The notes: generated by a model from the sequence alone, not told the origin. A DNA stretch of 64,000 nt from an uncultured Roseateles sp. (GCA_946886855.1 CAMPJJ010000009.1:21970-85969); one strand, 5' to 3'; shown: positions 7,443 through 15,630, counted from the first letter of the stretch. Made by a program: numbers and translations.

Positions 7443-8090
7443 TCAATCGATGCCGACCACCTTGTGCATCTGGATCGACAGCTTCCACTGCGGATGCGCC
7501 ATGCAATACGCGATGGCCGCCCGGGTGTTCTGCTTCTGCAGGATCGAGTCCATGGGCTGGAGGAAGAAGTGGTCGAAGGCCAGGTCTGAGAAGCGTTCGG
7601 GCAAGGCCAAAGGCTGTGGATAAACCAGCTTCAACTCGTTGCCCTTCATCAGCACGACTTCCGCGTCGGCCTTGGGACTGACGCAGATCCAATCCAGCCC
7701 TTCGGGTGCGGGCTGGGTGCCGTTGGTCTCGACAGCGATCTCGAAACCGTGCGCCTTCAGCGCGGTGATCAGCGGACCGTCGAGCTGCAGCAGCGGTTCC
7801 CCGCCAGTGCAGACGACGTAGGGCGTGCCGGTCTTGCGACCGTGCTCATCCTTGGGCCATTGGGCGGCTATCGCCTCCGCAAGCGCATCCGCCGAAGAGA
7901 ACTTGCCGCCGCCCTGCCCGTCCGTGCCGACGAAGTCGGTGTCGCAGAAGCTGCAGACGGCCTTCTCGCGGTCCTGCTCGCGGCCGGTCCACAGGTTGCA
8001 GCCGGCGAAGCGGCAAAACACGGCCGCGCGGCCGGCCTGCGCGCCCTCGCCTTGCAACGTGTAGAACATTTCCTTGACGGCGTAGGTCAT
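7443..8090 (-). CDS. queE: 7-carboxy-7-deazaguanine synthase (radical SAM)
   Basis: This 215-residue protein makes 7-carboxy-7-deazaguanine from 6-carboxytetrahydropterin, the ring-contracting step of queuosine/7-deazaguanine synthesis. The N-terminus has VKEMFYTLQGEGAQAGR and FCRFAGCNLW. The radical-SAM cluster Cys residues are spaced Cx14Cx2C (CNLW through SFCDTDF), the expanded motif known for Burkholderia QueE, rather than Cx3Cx2C. Also present are TGGEPLLQ, which contacts SAM, and ETNGT. The start overlaps the stop of the QueD-fusion gene by 4 bases (ATGA), so both are one operon. A perfect DnaA-box 9-mer lies inside the gene at 7615-7623. Confidence 0.95.
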   Translation of the reverse strand: MTYAVKEMFYTLQGEGAQAGRAAVFCRFAGCNLWTGREQDREKAVCSFCDTDFVGTDGQGGGKFSSADALAEAIAAQWPKDEHGRKTGTPYVVCTGGEPLLQLDGPLITALKAHGFEIAVETNGTQPAPEGLDWICVSPKADAEVVLMKGNELKLVYPQPLALPERFSDLAFDHFFLQPMDSILQKQNTRAAIAYCMAHPQWKLSIQMHKVVGID

Positions 8091-9217
8091 ACCGGAATCA
8101 GCTCCTCGAACGGGCCGTGGCTGACGATGACGCCGCTGCCGCGGGTCTCGTAGAGGTCGACGCGCTCCAGCGGCGGCAGCTGCGCCTTGGCCTGCTGCAG
8201 TACCCAGGCGGCCAGGCTGGCCGTGTCCGAGTCCGGCAGGCCGGCGAGTTCATGCAGCGGATGGTGGTCCAGGGCCTTGTAGATCGGATCGAACAGCAGC
8301 TTCACGTCGCTGAAGTCCATGGCCCAGCCGAAGACCTGGTCCAGCGCCGCGCTCAGGTGCAGGCGCAGCGTGAAGGTGTGGCCATGGATGCCGGCCAGCG
8401 GATGTTGCGACGGCGCGCGCTTGAGCTTCACCGCGCTGTCGAGGGTGAACTCCTTCCAGATCCGGTAGCGCTCGCCGTCGAAGTTGGCCCCGCTGGAGCC
8501 GGTCTCGTAGACCGTGACCCAGCTCAGTTCAGGCAGCTGCGGCTTCAGCCGCGCCCACAACCAGGACGAGATCAGCTCACTGGTCGGATTGGACAGGCCG
8601 TCGATCTCGTTCAGGCACTGGTAGTTCAGCTGCGCGTGGAGCGGCGCCCACAGTTCATCGAGGTGGTCGTAGTCGATGCTCAGGTCGCGTTCGCCGAGGT
8701 CCTGGTTGGCGTGAAGGATCAACTCGAAGCCGTGACCGTGCATGCGGCCGCACTTGTGGCCCATCGGGACGTTGGGCAACTGATGGGCGGCCTGGAAACG
8801 ATATCGGCGCCAGACATGCGCGTGGCCGTTGGCGTCCAGGTCGACGCCGGAGTTCGACGTGCTGTGGATGCCCACCTGCGTGATGCCGGGCACCTTGAAT
8901 TCGGTCTCGAGGCGATGCCGGATCCAGCGGGCGATGTTCTCGTCGGTGGGTTGCGTGATGTGCTGGTTCAGCAGCGCATGGTCCAGCGGCGCGATGCAGC
9001 GTTCGAGGCCATCGCGCAGCGCGCTGACTTCGCCTCCTGGGAAGGGGGCCCAGCCGGCGGGCAGTTCGGCCCGCACGGTGGCCAGATAGCTGTGGCCGTG
9101 AAGACCGCGGGCGCGGTGTCCTGGCGGGAGCGCGTCGATCTGACACGCTGATTCGAACCCCGCGGAGGCGGTGAAAAGCGAAGCGGGGGACGCTGGAGAA
9201 GCAGGTAAAGCAGACAT
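8087..9217 (-). CDS. queD: Triple-domain 6-carboxytetrahydropterin synthase (QueD) fusion
   Basis: This 376-residue protein is about three times the normal QueD length. Three tunnelling-fold PTPS/QueD domains lie in series. Domain 1 (about 10-130) has FESACQ and HRARGLHGH. Domain 2 (about 133-260) has FQAAHQL, GHKCGRMHGH and VYETGSSG. Domain 3 (about 265-376) has FTLDSAV, HPLAGIHGH and LYETRGSG. Only domain 2 keeps the full set of zinc His residues, catalytic Cys and Glu. Domains 1 and 3 have Ala at the Cys position, and domain 1 also lacks the Glu. The protein should convert dihydroneopterin triphosphate to 6-carboxytetrahydropterin, with the outer domains structural. It is coupled to queE. 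Confidence 0.9.
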   Translation of the reverse strand: MSALPASPASPASLFTASAGFESACQIDALPPGHRARGLHGHSYLATVRAELPAGWAPFPGGEVSALRDGLERCIAPLDHALLNQHITQPTDENIARWIRHRLETEFKVPGITQVGIHSTSNSGVDLDANGHAHVWRRYRFQAAHQLPNVPMGHKCGRMHGHGFELILHANQDLGERDLSIDYDHLDELWAPLHAQLNYQCLNEIDGLSNPTSELISSWLWARLKPQLPELSWVTVYETGSSGANFDGERYRIWKEFTLDSAVKLKRAPSQHPLAGIHGHTFTLRLHLSAALDQVFGWAMDFSDVKLLFDPIYKALDHHPLHELAGLPDSDTASLAAWVLQQAKAQLPPLERVDLYETRGSGVIVSHGPFEELIPV

Positions 9218-9260
9218 TCCGAGAGTGTGACATGCCCGCTTTTCTTATCTTCTTGTATTG

Positions 9261-9427
9261 AATATCTCCTTGGTCGTATTAATAGGTGTTCGGGGGGTCG
9301 TGTGGACAACGCCCGAATTGCCTGTCGGAACAAGGACTTGCGAGCAGGGCAACGGTGTGGGCCGAACCCGGGGAACGGCGGGATGAAAAGACAACAAGTT
9401 CCTGACGCGGTGCGCGGCTGTGGACAA
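9261..9427. other. Origin-like element B: second copy of the AT-rich/DnaA-box pattern
   Basis: This lies in the 340-base gap between the QueD-fusion start and the S1/P1 nuclease terminator. AATATCT is at 9261-9267, GTCGTATTAATAG at 9273-9285, TGTGGACAA at 9301-9309 and AACAAGGACTT at 9329-9339, matching element A. The AATATCT-to-TAG block is 21/25 identical between copies, and the box-to-AACAAGG spacing is 28 bases in both. A second TGTGGACAA lies at 9419-9427. It could be the other half of a bipartite replication origin, or a duplicated regulatory region ahead of queD. Confidence 0.45.
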
Positions 9428-9501
9428 CCTGCGAGTTGTTCATCACTCATCCCCAGGGTTGCGCACAACCCCGTCATCAAGACCAATCGTCCTGGCAGGA
9501 C

Positions 9502-9530
9502 GAAAAAAGCCCCGCGATGGCGGGGCTTTG
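9502..9530 (-). terminator. Rho-independent terminator of the S1/P1 nuclease gene
   Basis: The stem AGCCCCGC (9508-9515) and GCGGGGCT (9520-9527) has a GATG loop. Six A residues at 9503-9508 read as a U-tract on the minus strand, directly downstream of the nuclease gene. It also separates that gene from origin-like element B. Confidence 0.85.
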
Positions 9531-9557
9531 GACGATGCTGAAAACGGGTTAAAAAGG

Positions 9558-10616
9558 TCACTTCTTGTCCGTCTTCCCCGCCTTGTCCGGCCAGATGCTC
9601 TCCAGCATCTGCGCCAAGTGGGCGCCGCCCTTGATGACGTTCAGGCGCGTCTGCTCGAGGCTGCGCGCGTCGTAGTCCGCCGGCGGCGTGGCCAGCCAGC
9701 GCGGACCGCGCAGGCTCTGCTGGCGGGCGCCGAACTTCATGCCGTCGAACGCGTCACGAGCGCCCAGCAGCGATTCGCTGGCCCACAGCACGGGCCAATC
9801 GTCCGGATGGCCCGTTGCGGGTGCCACGTCCTTGGCCAGCGCGGGCATCGCCGCCAGTTGTTCGGCGCTGAGCCGACCCGGCAGTCCGTCCCAGTAGCTG
9901 TGCAGGTTGCCGCCCGGCGTGCCGTCCGGCTTCGGCAGCGTGATGGCGTTCGCGCCCACCGTGTGCGTCTGGGCGTCGGCCCCTTGCGTGTCCGGGTCGT
10001 AGGGCTTGCCGTCCGCATCCAGGTACAGCGATCCCATGTGCAGCGGCTGGTGCATGTCGCCGATCGCATGCACGACCAGCGCCAGTGCGTCGCGCTCGTT
10101 GAAGTCCATCGGCGGCGTCTGCTTGCCGGTCTTCAACACGAGGATCGCCGCCTTCAGCGCCGGCACCAGGTCGTGGTCGCTGGTGCCGATCGCGCCCGGC
10201 ACATAGCGGCCGCGCTGGATCGCGACGTTGGCGTAGTGGTACTGCTTGTTGCAGGACTCTTCGCCCGGCTTGGGCGCGCACTGCTCGAAGTTGCGCTTCA
10301 CGTAGTCGCGCATCCGGGCTTCTTCTTCGGCGTTGTTCTCGAAGACCGCGCACTCGGCAAAGCGGCCGGTCGCGGCGTACTTGAAGTCGTTGCCGGTATC
10401 GATCCCCTTCACGCAGTCGTCCCACACCGCGATGTCGCGCAGCGACACCGGACCGAGGATCCGTTTCACTTCGGCTTCGGCGCGATGGCCCTTGATCAAC
10501 TGGGCGGCGATCTCGCCGACCGTGTTGTGGCCGACGGCGCCGAATCCGAAGGCCTGACCGCAGCAGGCGGCCACCAGCGACAACGCGACCATGCCGCGCG
10601 CAAACGATTTAGTCAT
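9558..10616 (-). CDS. S1/P1-family zinc-dependent nuclease, secreted
   Basis: This is a 352-residue protein starting at MTKSFARGMVALSLVAACC, a typical signal peptide ending at about AFG. The mature start FGAVGHNTVGEIAAQL aligns with the WGAxGH start of S1/P1 nucleases. Other family zinc ligands are present: D in AVWDDCVKG, the H of YHYANV, VHAIGDMHQPLHMG, and NLHSYWDGLPG. It is a trinuclear-zinc, single-strand-preferring endonuclease/3'-nucleotidase, probably periplasmic or secreted. The position-1 Trp, which binds zinc through its main chain, is Phe here. It is transcribed alone, with a terminator at 9502-9530. Confidence 0.92.
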   Translation of the reverse strand: MTKSFARGMVALSLVAACCGQAFGFGAVGHNTVGEIAAQLIKGHRAEAEVKRILGPVSLRDIAVWDDCVKGIDTGNDFKYAATGRFAECAVFENNAEEEARMRDYVKRNFEQCAPKPGEESCNKQYHYANVAIQRGRYVPGAIGTSDHDLVPALKAAILVLKTGKQTPPMDFNERDALALVVHAIGDMHQPLHMGSLYLDADGKPYDPDTQGADAQTHTVGANAITLPKPDGTPGGNLHSYWDGLPGRLSAEQLAAMPALAKDVAPATGHPDDWPVLWASESLLGARDAFDGMKFGARQQSLRGPRWLATPPADYDARSLEQTRLNVIKGGAHLAQMLESIWPDKAGKTDKK

Positions 10617-10890
10617 GACAGGGCATCCATGTCGAACGATGCGCCGGCGGGGCCGGCAGGGGAGCCGCGATTGTGCATGGGGCCCCATGACAGCCATCAA
10701 CGGAGATTCCCCTGTGATGGCCGCCGATGGGCGCATCGCGCAGCGGTGGCATCCGGCTTTACCTCCGCTTTACGGCCCCCCTGCCTTGCCCAGCCTTATT
10801 CGGTCCCCGCATGTTGATCCATCAAGCGCTTCGTTCGGCAAATGAGCGGTGCTGCCTAAGCTGGTCCCCATCTTCTTTGGAGCCCCTCAC

Positions 10891-11109
10891 ATGACCATCA
10901 CCGCCATCAACGTCCGCAACCAGTTCCGCGGCACCATCAAGGAAATCGTCGAGGGACCGGTCGTCTCGGAAGTCGACGTGCAGACGGCGGCTGGCCTGAT
11001 CGTCACGTCGGTCATCACGACGCGCTCGGTGAAGGAACTCAACCTGACCGTCGGCAAGGAAGTCGTCGCCCTGGTGAAGTCCACCGAGGTGTCGATCGCG
11101 ACCTTGTGA
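10891..11109 (+). CDS. mop: Molybdopterin/molybdate-binding TOBE protein (molbindin, Mop)
   Basis: This is a 72-residue single TOBE domain. The start MTITAINVRNQFRGTIKEIV is typical of Mop, and the later stretch VVSEVDVQTAAGLIVTSVITTRSVKELNL and its ending carry the molybdate-binding beta-barrel pattern. Free-standing molbindins oligomerise and store molybdate (or tungstate) in the cytoplasm. I chose ATG 10891; upstream codons have no support. The upstream 270 bases contain the divergent promoter shared with the nuclease gene. No mod transporter or moa genes are adjacent. Confidence 0.88.
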   Translation: MTITAINVRNQFRGTIKEIVEGPVVSEVDVQTAAGLIVTSVITTRSVKELNLTVGKEVVALVKSTEVSIATL

Positions 11110-11140
11110 GCCTCCGGCCCGAGACCAGCAGGAGATCGCC

Positions 11141-11761
11141 ATGGCGCTCTACCCTCTCCGCGCGACACAGCACAACGGCAGCGCCGAACCGCGCCTGTTG
11201 ATCATCCCCGGATTGCACGACAGCGGGCCGGCGCATTGGCAGAGCTGGCTCGAGCAACAGTATCGCGACGCGCACCGCGTGAAGCAGCGCGACTTCAGCC
11301 ATCCGGATCTGGAGCGTTGGTCGGAGCGCATCCATGCGCGGATCGACAACGCCGGTCCCGGAGAATGGATCGTGGTGGCGCACAGCTTCGGCTGCCTGGC
11401 GTTGGCCCATCACCTGCATCGTCATCCGGACTCGCCGGTGCGTGAGGCCCTGCTGGTGGCGCCGGCCGAGCCGGACAAGTTCGGTCTCGCGGAGAGTCTG
11501 CCGCATCAGCGCCTGGGCCGCCCGACGGCGCTGATCGCCAGCCAGAACGACCCGTGGATGAGCGCCTCGAGCGCGCTGCGCTGGGCCACGCGCTGGGGCA
11601 GCAGCTACAGCAACATCGGCCGGGTCGGACACATCAACACGGAGTCCGGATTCGGACCGTTCCCGCTGGCCAAGCGGTGGGTGGAAGCGGCCCGGGCGCG
11701 CGCCGCGCGCGAACGCCGGCCCGAGCGCGCGGGCATCCTGGAGTGGTCCTTCTCGGTCTGA
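11141..11761 (+). CDS. RBBP9/YdeN-family serine hydrolase
   Basis: This is a 206-residue alpha/beta hydrolase of the RBBP9/YdeN family. The signature IIPGLHDSGPAHWQSWLE is near residue 20. The nucleophile elbow is AHSFGC (Ser about residue 87). The acid is Asp in SQNDPWMS and the catalytic His is in VGHINTESGFGPFP. The substrate is unknown; these proteins hydrolyse small esters or act on peptides. It starts 31 bases after mop with AGGAG upstream, so the two genes may share a transcript. The final 30 residues are an Arg-rich extension. Confidence 0.9.
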   Translation: MALYPLRATQHNGSAEPRLLIIPGLHDSGPAHWQSWLEQQYRDAHRVKQRDFSHPDLERWSERIHARIDNAGPGEWIVVAHSFGCLALAHHLHRHPDSPVREALLVAPAEPDKFGLAESLPHQRLGRPTALIASQNDPWMSASSALRWATRWGSSYSNIGRVGHINTESGFGPFPLAKRWVEAARARAARERRPERAGILEWSFSV

Positions 11762-11928
11762 TGCCGGCATGTCTGATGCCGACATGAACGGCCCTTGATT
11801 CGCGGAGGCTGGGCGACAGCCCGCAGGACCACCTCCGTGGAATCCCTGTCAGGCGCGCGGGTCTCGCGCCGGACACGTTGCAGAGCTATCGTGAATCTCC
11901 CATTCGCCAAGGAATCCCGGAGACACCG

Positions 11929-12375
11929 ATGCCCTTCACCATCCGCCTGCACCGCGTCTTGAAAGCCCCGCCCGAACGCATCTACCGCGCGTTCACCGAC
12001 GCGGCGGCAATGTGCAAATGGCTGCCGCCGCATGGTTTCACCGGCACCATGCACCACATGGATCCCAAGGTCGGCGGCACCTGGCGCATGTCCTTCTCCA
12101 ACCTCTCGGCCGGCGGGTCGCACAGCTTCGGCGGGGAATACCTCGAGCTCGAACCGGGGAAGAAGCTCCGCTACACCAGCCGCTTCGACGACCCCAACCT
12201 GCCCGGCGAAATGACCACCACCATCGAGCTGTCAGCAGTTTTCTGCGGGACGGACATGCAGGTCACGCAGGACGGCATCCCCGATGTCATCCCCTCCCAA
12301 GCCTGCTATCTCGGGTGGCAGGAATCCCTGACCCTCCTGGCGCAGCTGGTTGAACCCGACATTCCGAACGGCTGA
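11929..12375 (+). CDS. SRPBCC (AHSA1-like) domain protein
   Basis: This is a 148-residue START/SRPBCC fold protein. I chose ATG 11929 because MPFTIRLHRVLKAPPERIYRAFTDAAAM is the standard AHSA1 N-terminus; the in-frame codons before it are unrelated. The pattern continues with KWLPPHGFTGTMHHMD, GGTWRMSF and FGGEYLELEPGKKLRY. It ends with the helix YLGWQESLTLLAQLVE that closes the hydrophobic cavity. Such proteins bind a hydrophobic ligand; the ligand is unknown. It stands alone with about 170 bases upstream. Confidence 0.88.
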   Translation: MPFTIRLHRVLKAPPERIYRAFTDAAAMCKWLPPHGFTGTMHHMDPKVGGTWRMSFSNLSAGGSHSFGGEYLELEPGKKLRYTSRFDDPNLPGEMTTTIELSAVFCGTDMQVTQDGIPDVIPSQACYLGWQESLTLLAQLVEPDIPNG

Positions 12376-12684
12376 TTTCGGCGTCGGAAACTGGCAGGGG
12401 TTGTCAGGCTCTCAGCGTTTTTTGAACGGGGGTTTTTGGTTCTTGAGGCTGCGCTACCCCGTTCTGCCAAGCGCGGGCTCTCCACGGGGCATGGGGCACC
12501 CCTCCAGGGACCCCAAGCCCCATTCCGGCCCCACTCGCATCGGCTGACTTCGCGTTTCTGGCGCGGTCACGGATGGCGGGAATCACAGATGTCGGCTTTT
12601 CCGATTCCTTCGAATCGCGGAAGTAAGGAAACAAGGAAGGGCGACGCCTTGTGAGGTTCAGGCCCATTGCCTAGCATCGCGCCC
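12376..12684. other. Gene-free interval
   Basis: These 309 bases lie between the SRPBCC gene and the ScsB/DsbD-like gene. I see no convincing ORF, no RNA gene and no hairpin with a T-run. G- and T-runs near 12418-12440 and the purine-rich stretch near 12620-12640 are the only visible features. The promoter of the downstream gene should lie here. Confidence 0.5.
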
Positions 12685-14907
12685 ATGCGCTTTCTTCCAA
12701 TGAAACTGCTGCGATCCTCGGCTGCATCAACAGTGACCGCGTTGCTGATCGCTGCGACGGTTGCTTCGTCGGCGGACGCCGCGCCGCCCACGGACCGGTC
12801 ATCCACCGACGAGGTCCAGGTCCGGCTCATCAGCGCATCCTCACAGGTCGCGCCAGGGCAGACCCTGCTGCTCGCGTTGGAACAGCGCATCGCGCCGCAC
12901 TGGCACACCTATTGGAAGAACCCCGGCGATTCGGGCCAACCGACCAGCATCGAATGGACACTGCCCCGAGGCGCAGTCGCCGGCGACATCCTGTGGCCCG
13001 CGCCCAAACGCTTCGACGTCGGCCCCATCACCAACTACGGCTACGAGGACCAGGTCCTGCTGCTGACCGAGGTCCGCCTGCCGCAAGACCTGGCCCCCGG
13101 CTCGACCGCCACCGTGAACGCCGATGCGACCTGGCTCGTCTGTCGCGAGGAATGCATCCCGCAACAGGCGACGCTGTCCCTGTCGCTCCCCGTCGGTACC
13201 GCTGCAAAAGACTCGTCCGACGCGTCGGCCTTGTCCGCGGCGCGCGCCGCACTGCCCGGCAAGGCATCGTTCCCGGCTGCCGCGCGGATCGAAGGCAGGG
13301 ACCTCCTTGTCACATGGCCCGCTTCGGCCGCACCCGCGATCAAGCAGGCCCTGTTCATGCCGAAGGACTGGGGCCGCATCCAGCATGCGGCAAAGCCGCA
13401 TCTCGATCGCGTCGGGGACGACTGGCGGCTGCGTGTGCCGGTCGGCGAGGAACCGGCCACTGCGGGCAAGACGATGAACGGTTTGCTGCTGCTCGACGGC
13501 AAGGCGTGGGAAGTCGACCTGCCGGTGACCGGTGTCGCAACGGCGCCAGCGCCGACGCCGACCGCCACACCGACGGCGACACCGACGGCGACGCGCGTCC
13601 CATCGGGATCGGCGGGGTCAACGCCGCCCGCCGCGCGGGTGTCTTCAGGCCGTGGTGAGACCGACCTCAGTCTCTGGACCGCGATGGGCCTCGCGCTGGT
13701 CGGCGGCCTGATCCTGAATCTCATGCCCTGCGTATTCCCGGTGCTGGCGATCAAGGCCCTCGGTTTCCTGCATGGCGATGCGGGCGAGCATCGTCGGCAG
13801 GGACTCGCCTACACCGCCGGTGTGCTCGCCGCATTCGCCGCACTCGGCGCGGTGCTGCTGGCGCTGCGGGGCGCGGGCGGCAGCGTGGGCTGGGGATTCC
13901 AGTTCCACTCGCCGTTGTTCGTGCTGCTGCTGGCCTGGCTGATGTTCGTGTTGGGACTGTCCCTCGCGGGTCCGCTGCAGATCGGCGCTGGCTTTGCAGG
14001 CGTCGGACAAGGGCTGGCGAGCAGACCCGGTCTCGCCGGCAGTTTCTTCACCGGTGTGCTCGCGACCGTGGTCGCGACACCGTGCACCGCGCCGTTCATG
14101 GGCGCGGCGATGGCCTACGCGTTGGCGCAGCCGGCGCTCGAATTGATGGCCGTCTTCCTGTCGCTGGGCCTGGGCCTGGCGTTGCCCTACCTCGCGCTGG
14201 CGTGGTGGCCGGCGCTCCAGAGACGCCTGCCGCGACCGGGCGTCTGGATGGACGTGCTCAAGCAGGCGCTGGCGTTCCCGATGTTCGCGGCTGCGATCTG
14301 GCTGGTGTGGGTGATCGCCCAGCAGGCCGGACCGATGGGCGTGCTGGCGGCGCTTGCGGGAATGGGACTGCTGGCGCTTGCTGCCTGGATCCGATCGGTC
14401 AGCCGGAACGCCGCGCCGCGCTGGCGGTGGACTGGCGCCGGTGCGGTGATCGCTTCGCTGGCTGCGGCCGTCGCGTTGCTGCCGGCGGTGTCGGCCCTCG
14501 GGGGCGAAGCGTTGCCAAGCGCAGCGATATCGGGAGCTTCCTCCCAAGGCGCTGCCGCCGATCACGAGCCCTACTCCCCCGAACGTCTGGCCGAGTTGCG
14601 CGCGCAGGGCAAGCCGGTGTTCGTGAACCTGACCGCGTCGTGGTGCATCACCTGTCTCGTGAACGAGCGGGTGGCGCTCTCGACCGAAGAGGTGCGCGGT
14701 GCCTTCGAGCAGCAGGGCGTGACCTACCTCAAGGGCGACTGGACCCGCCAGGATCCGCGCATCACCGAACTGCTGAAACAGCACGACCGCAGCGGCGTGC
14801 CGCTGTACCTGTTCTATCCCGCCGGCACGGGCAGCGACGCGCAGGTGCTGCCGCAGCTGCTGACGCCCGGCATCGTCACCACGGCCCTGCGGGCCGGCAC
14901 GAGCTGA
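12685..14907 (+). CDS. ScsB/DsbD-like transmembrane thiol:disulfide reductase
   Basis: This is a 740-residue protein. I chose ATG 12685; another ATG 15 bases later is also possible. A signal peptide (about 1-33) is followed by a periplasmic domain with HWHTYWKNPGDSGQP and a redox pair CREEC (C153/C157), the pattern of ScsB-type rather than classical DsbD proteins. A Pro/Thr-Ala repeat linker (about 290-310) leads to eight or so membrane segments from residue 330. These hold NLMPCVFPVLAIKALGF (C349) and ATPCTAPFMG (C467), the electron-carrying pair. A C-terminal thioredoxin domain has ASWCITC (C654/C657). It moves reducing power from cytoplasmic thioredoxin to the periplasm, perhaps for copper-stress or peroxide defence. 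Confidence 0.9.
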   Translation: MRFLPMKLLRSSAASTVTALLIAATVASSADAAPPTDRSSTDEVQVRLISASSQVAPGQTLLLALEQRIAPHWHTYWKNPGDSGQPTSIEWTLPRGAVAGDILWPAPKRFDVGPITNYGYEDQVLLLTEVRLPQDLAPGSTATVNADATWLVCREECIPQQATLSLSLPVGTAAKDSSDASALSAARAALPGKASFPAAARIEGRDLLVTWPASAAPAIKQALFMPKDWGRIQHAAKPHLDRVGDDWRLRVPVGEEPATAGKTMNGLLLLDGKAWEVDLPVTGVATAPAPTPTATPTATPTATRVPSGSAGSTPPAARVSSGRGETDLSLWTAMGLALVGGLILNLMPCVFPVLAIKALGFLHGDAGEHRRQGLAYTAGVLAAFAALGAVLLALRGAGGSVGWGFQFHSPLFVLLLAWLMFVLGLSLAGPLQIGAGFAGVGQGLASRPGLAGSFFTGVLATVVATPCTAPFMGAAMAYALAQPALELMAVFLSLGLGLALPYLALAWWPALQRRLPRPGVWMDVLKQALAFPMFAAAIWLVWVIAQQAGPMGVLAALAGMGLLALAAWIRSVSRNAAPRWRWTGAGAVIASLAAAVALLPAVSALGGEALPSAAISGASSQGAAADHEPYSPERLAELRAQGKPVFVNLTASWCITCLVNERVALSTEEVRGAFEQQGVTYLKGDWTRQDPRITELLKQHDRSGVPLYLFYPAGTGSDAQVLPQLLTPGIVTTALRAGTS

Positions 14908-14964
14908 GCGTCCGCGCTCAGTGCGTTTTCATTCCACAGCCGTTTTCATCCTGGAGACCCCGTC

Positions 14965-15627
14965 ATGACCCGCTCGATGATTTCCACGACCTCGTCGTTC
15001 CGCGGCGCGCTGTCGCGCCGCGCCGTGCTGGCCGGCGCCGCCGTCGCGGCGACGCTGGCGATGACCGGCCTGGCGCACGCGCAGGCGCAGATCGATCAAC
15101 CCGCGCCGGCCTTCAGCGCGACCACGGCCGACGGCAGGACGGTCACGCTGGACAGCTACAAGGGCAAGACCGTGGTGCTGGAATGGACCAACCACGACTG
15201 CCCCTACGTGAAGAAGCATTACGGCAGCGGCAACATCCCGACGCTGCAGAAGGAGGCCACCGCGCAAGGCGTCGTGTGGCTGCAGGTGATCTCGTCCGCG
15301 CCAGGCCAGCAGGGCCATGTCGACGGCGCGACGGCGACGAAGCTGAACAAGGACCGGGGCGCGGCGCCGACGCAGGTGCTGCTCGATCCGGGCGGCCAAC
15401 TGGGCAAGGCCTACGGCGCACAGACCTCGCCGCACCTGTTCATCGTCAATCCGCAGGGCGTGCTGGTCTACAAGGGCGGCATCGACAGCATCGCGACCGC
15501 CAAGGCCGATGACATCGCCAAGGCCGATCCGTATGTGAAGACGGCATTGGGCGAGCTGGCCGCCGGCAAGAAGATCACCCATGCGAGCACCAGGCCCTAC
15601 GGCTGCTCGATCAAGTACGGCAGCTGA
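14965..15627 (+). CDS. Tat-exported redoxin (thioredoxin/AhpC-TSA fold)
   Basis: This is a 220-residue protein with a twin-arginine signal (SRRAVLAGAAVAATLAM, cut near AHAQA). The redoxin core begins PAPAFSATTADGR. The single active-site Cys is in NHDCPYVKKHY (C79), where a thioredoxin would have CxxC. A second Cys lies in the conserved C-terminal TRPYGCSIKY (C214). These features fit the peroxiredoxin-like periplasmic redoxins common in proteobacteria. It sits 57 bases after the ScsB/DsbD-like gene on the same strand, which makes that membrane reductase its probable electron donor (inference). Confidence 0.9.
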   Translation: MTRSMISTTSSFRGALSRRAVLAGAAVAATLAMTGLAHAQAQIDQPAPAFSATTADGRTVTLDSYKGKTVVLEWTNHDCPYVKKHYGSGNIPTLQKEATAQGVVWLQVISSAPGQQGHVDGATATKLNKDRGAAPTQVLLDPGGQLGKAYGAQTSPHLFIVNPQGVLVYKGGIDSIATAKADDIAKADPYVKTALGELAAGKKITHASTRPYGCSIKYGS

Positions 15628-15630
15628 GGC

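Noticed and set aside
13550..13600. Repeated CCGACGGCGACA-like units in the ScsB/DsbD-like gene
   Set aside because: They encode a Pro/Thr/Ala linker between the periplasmic and membrane domains, a normal low-complexity hinge.
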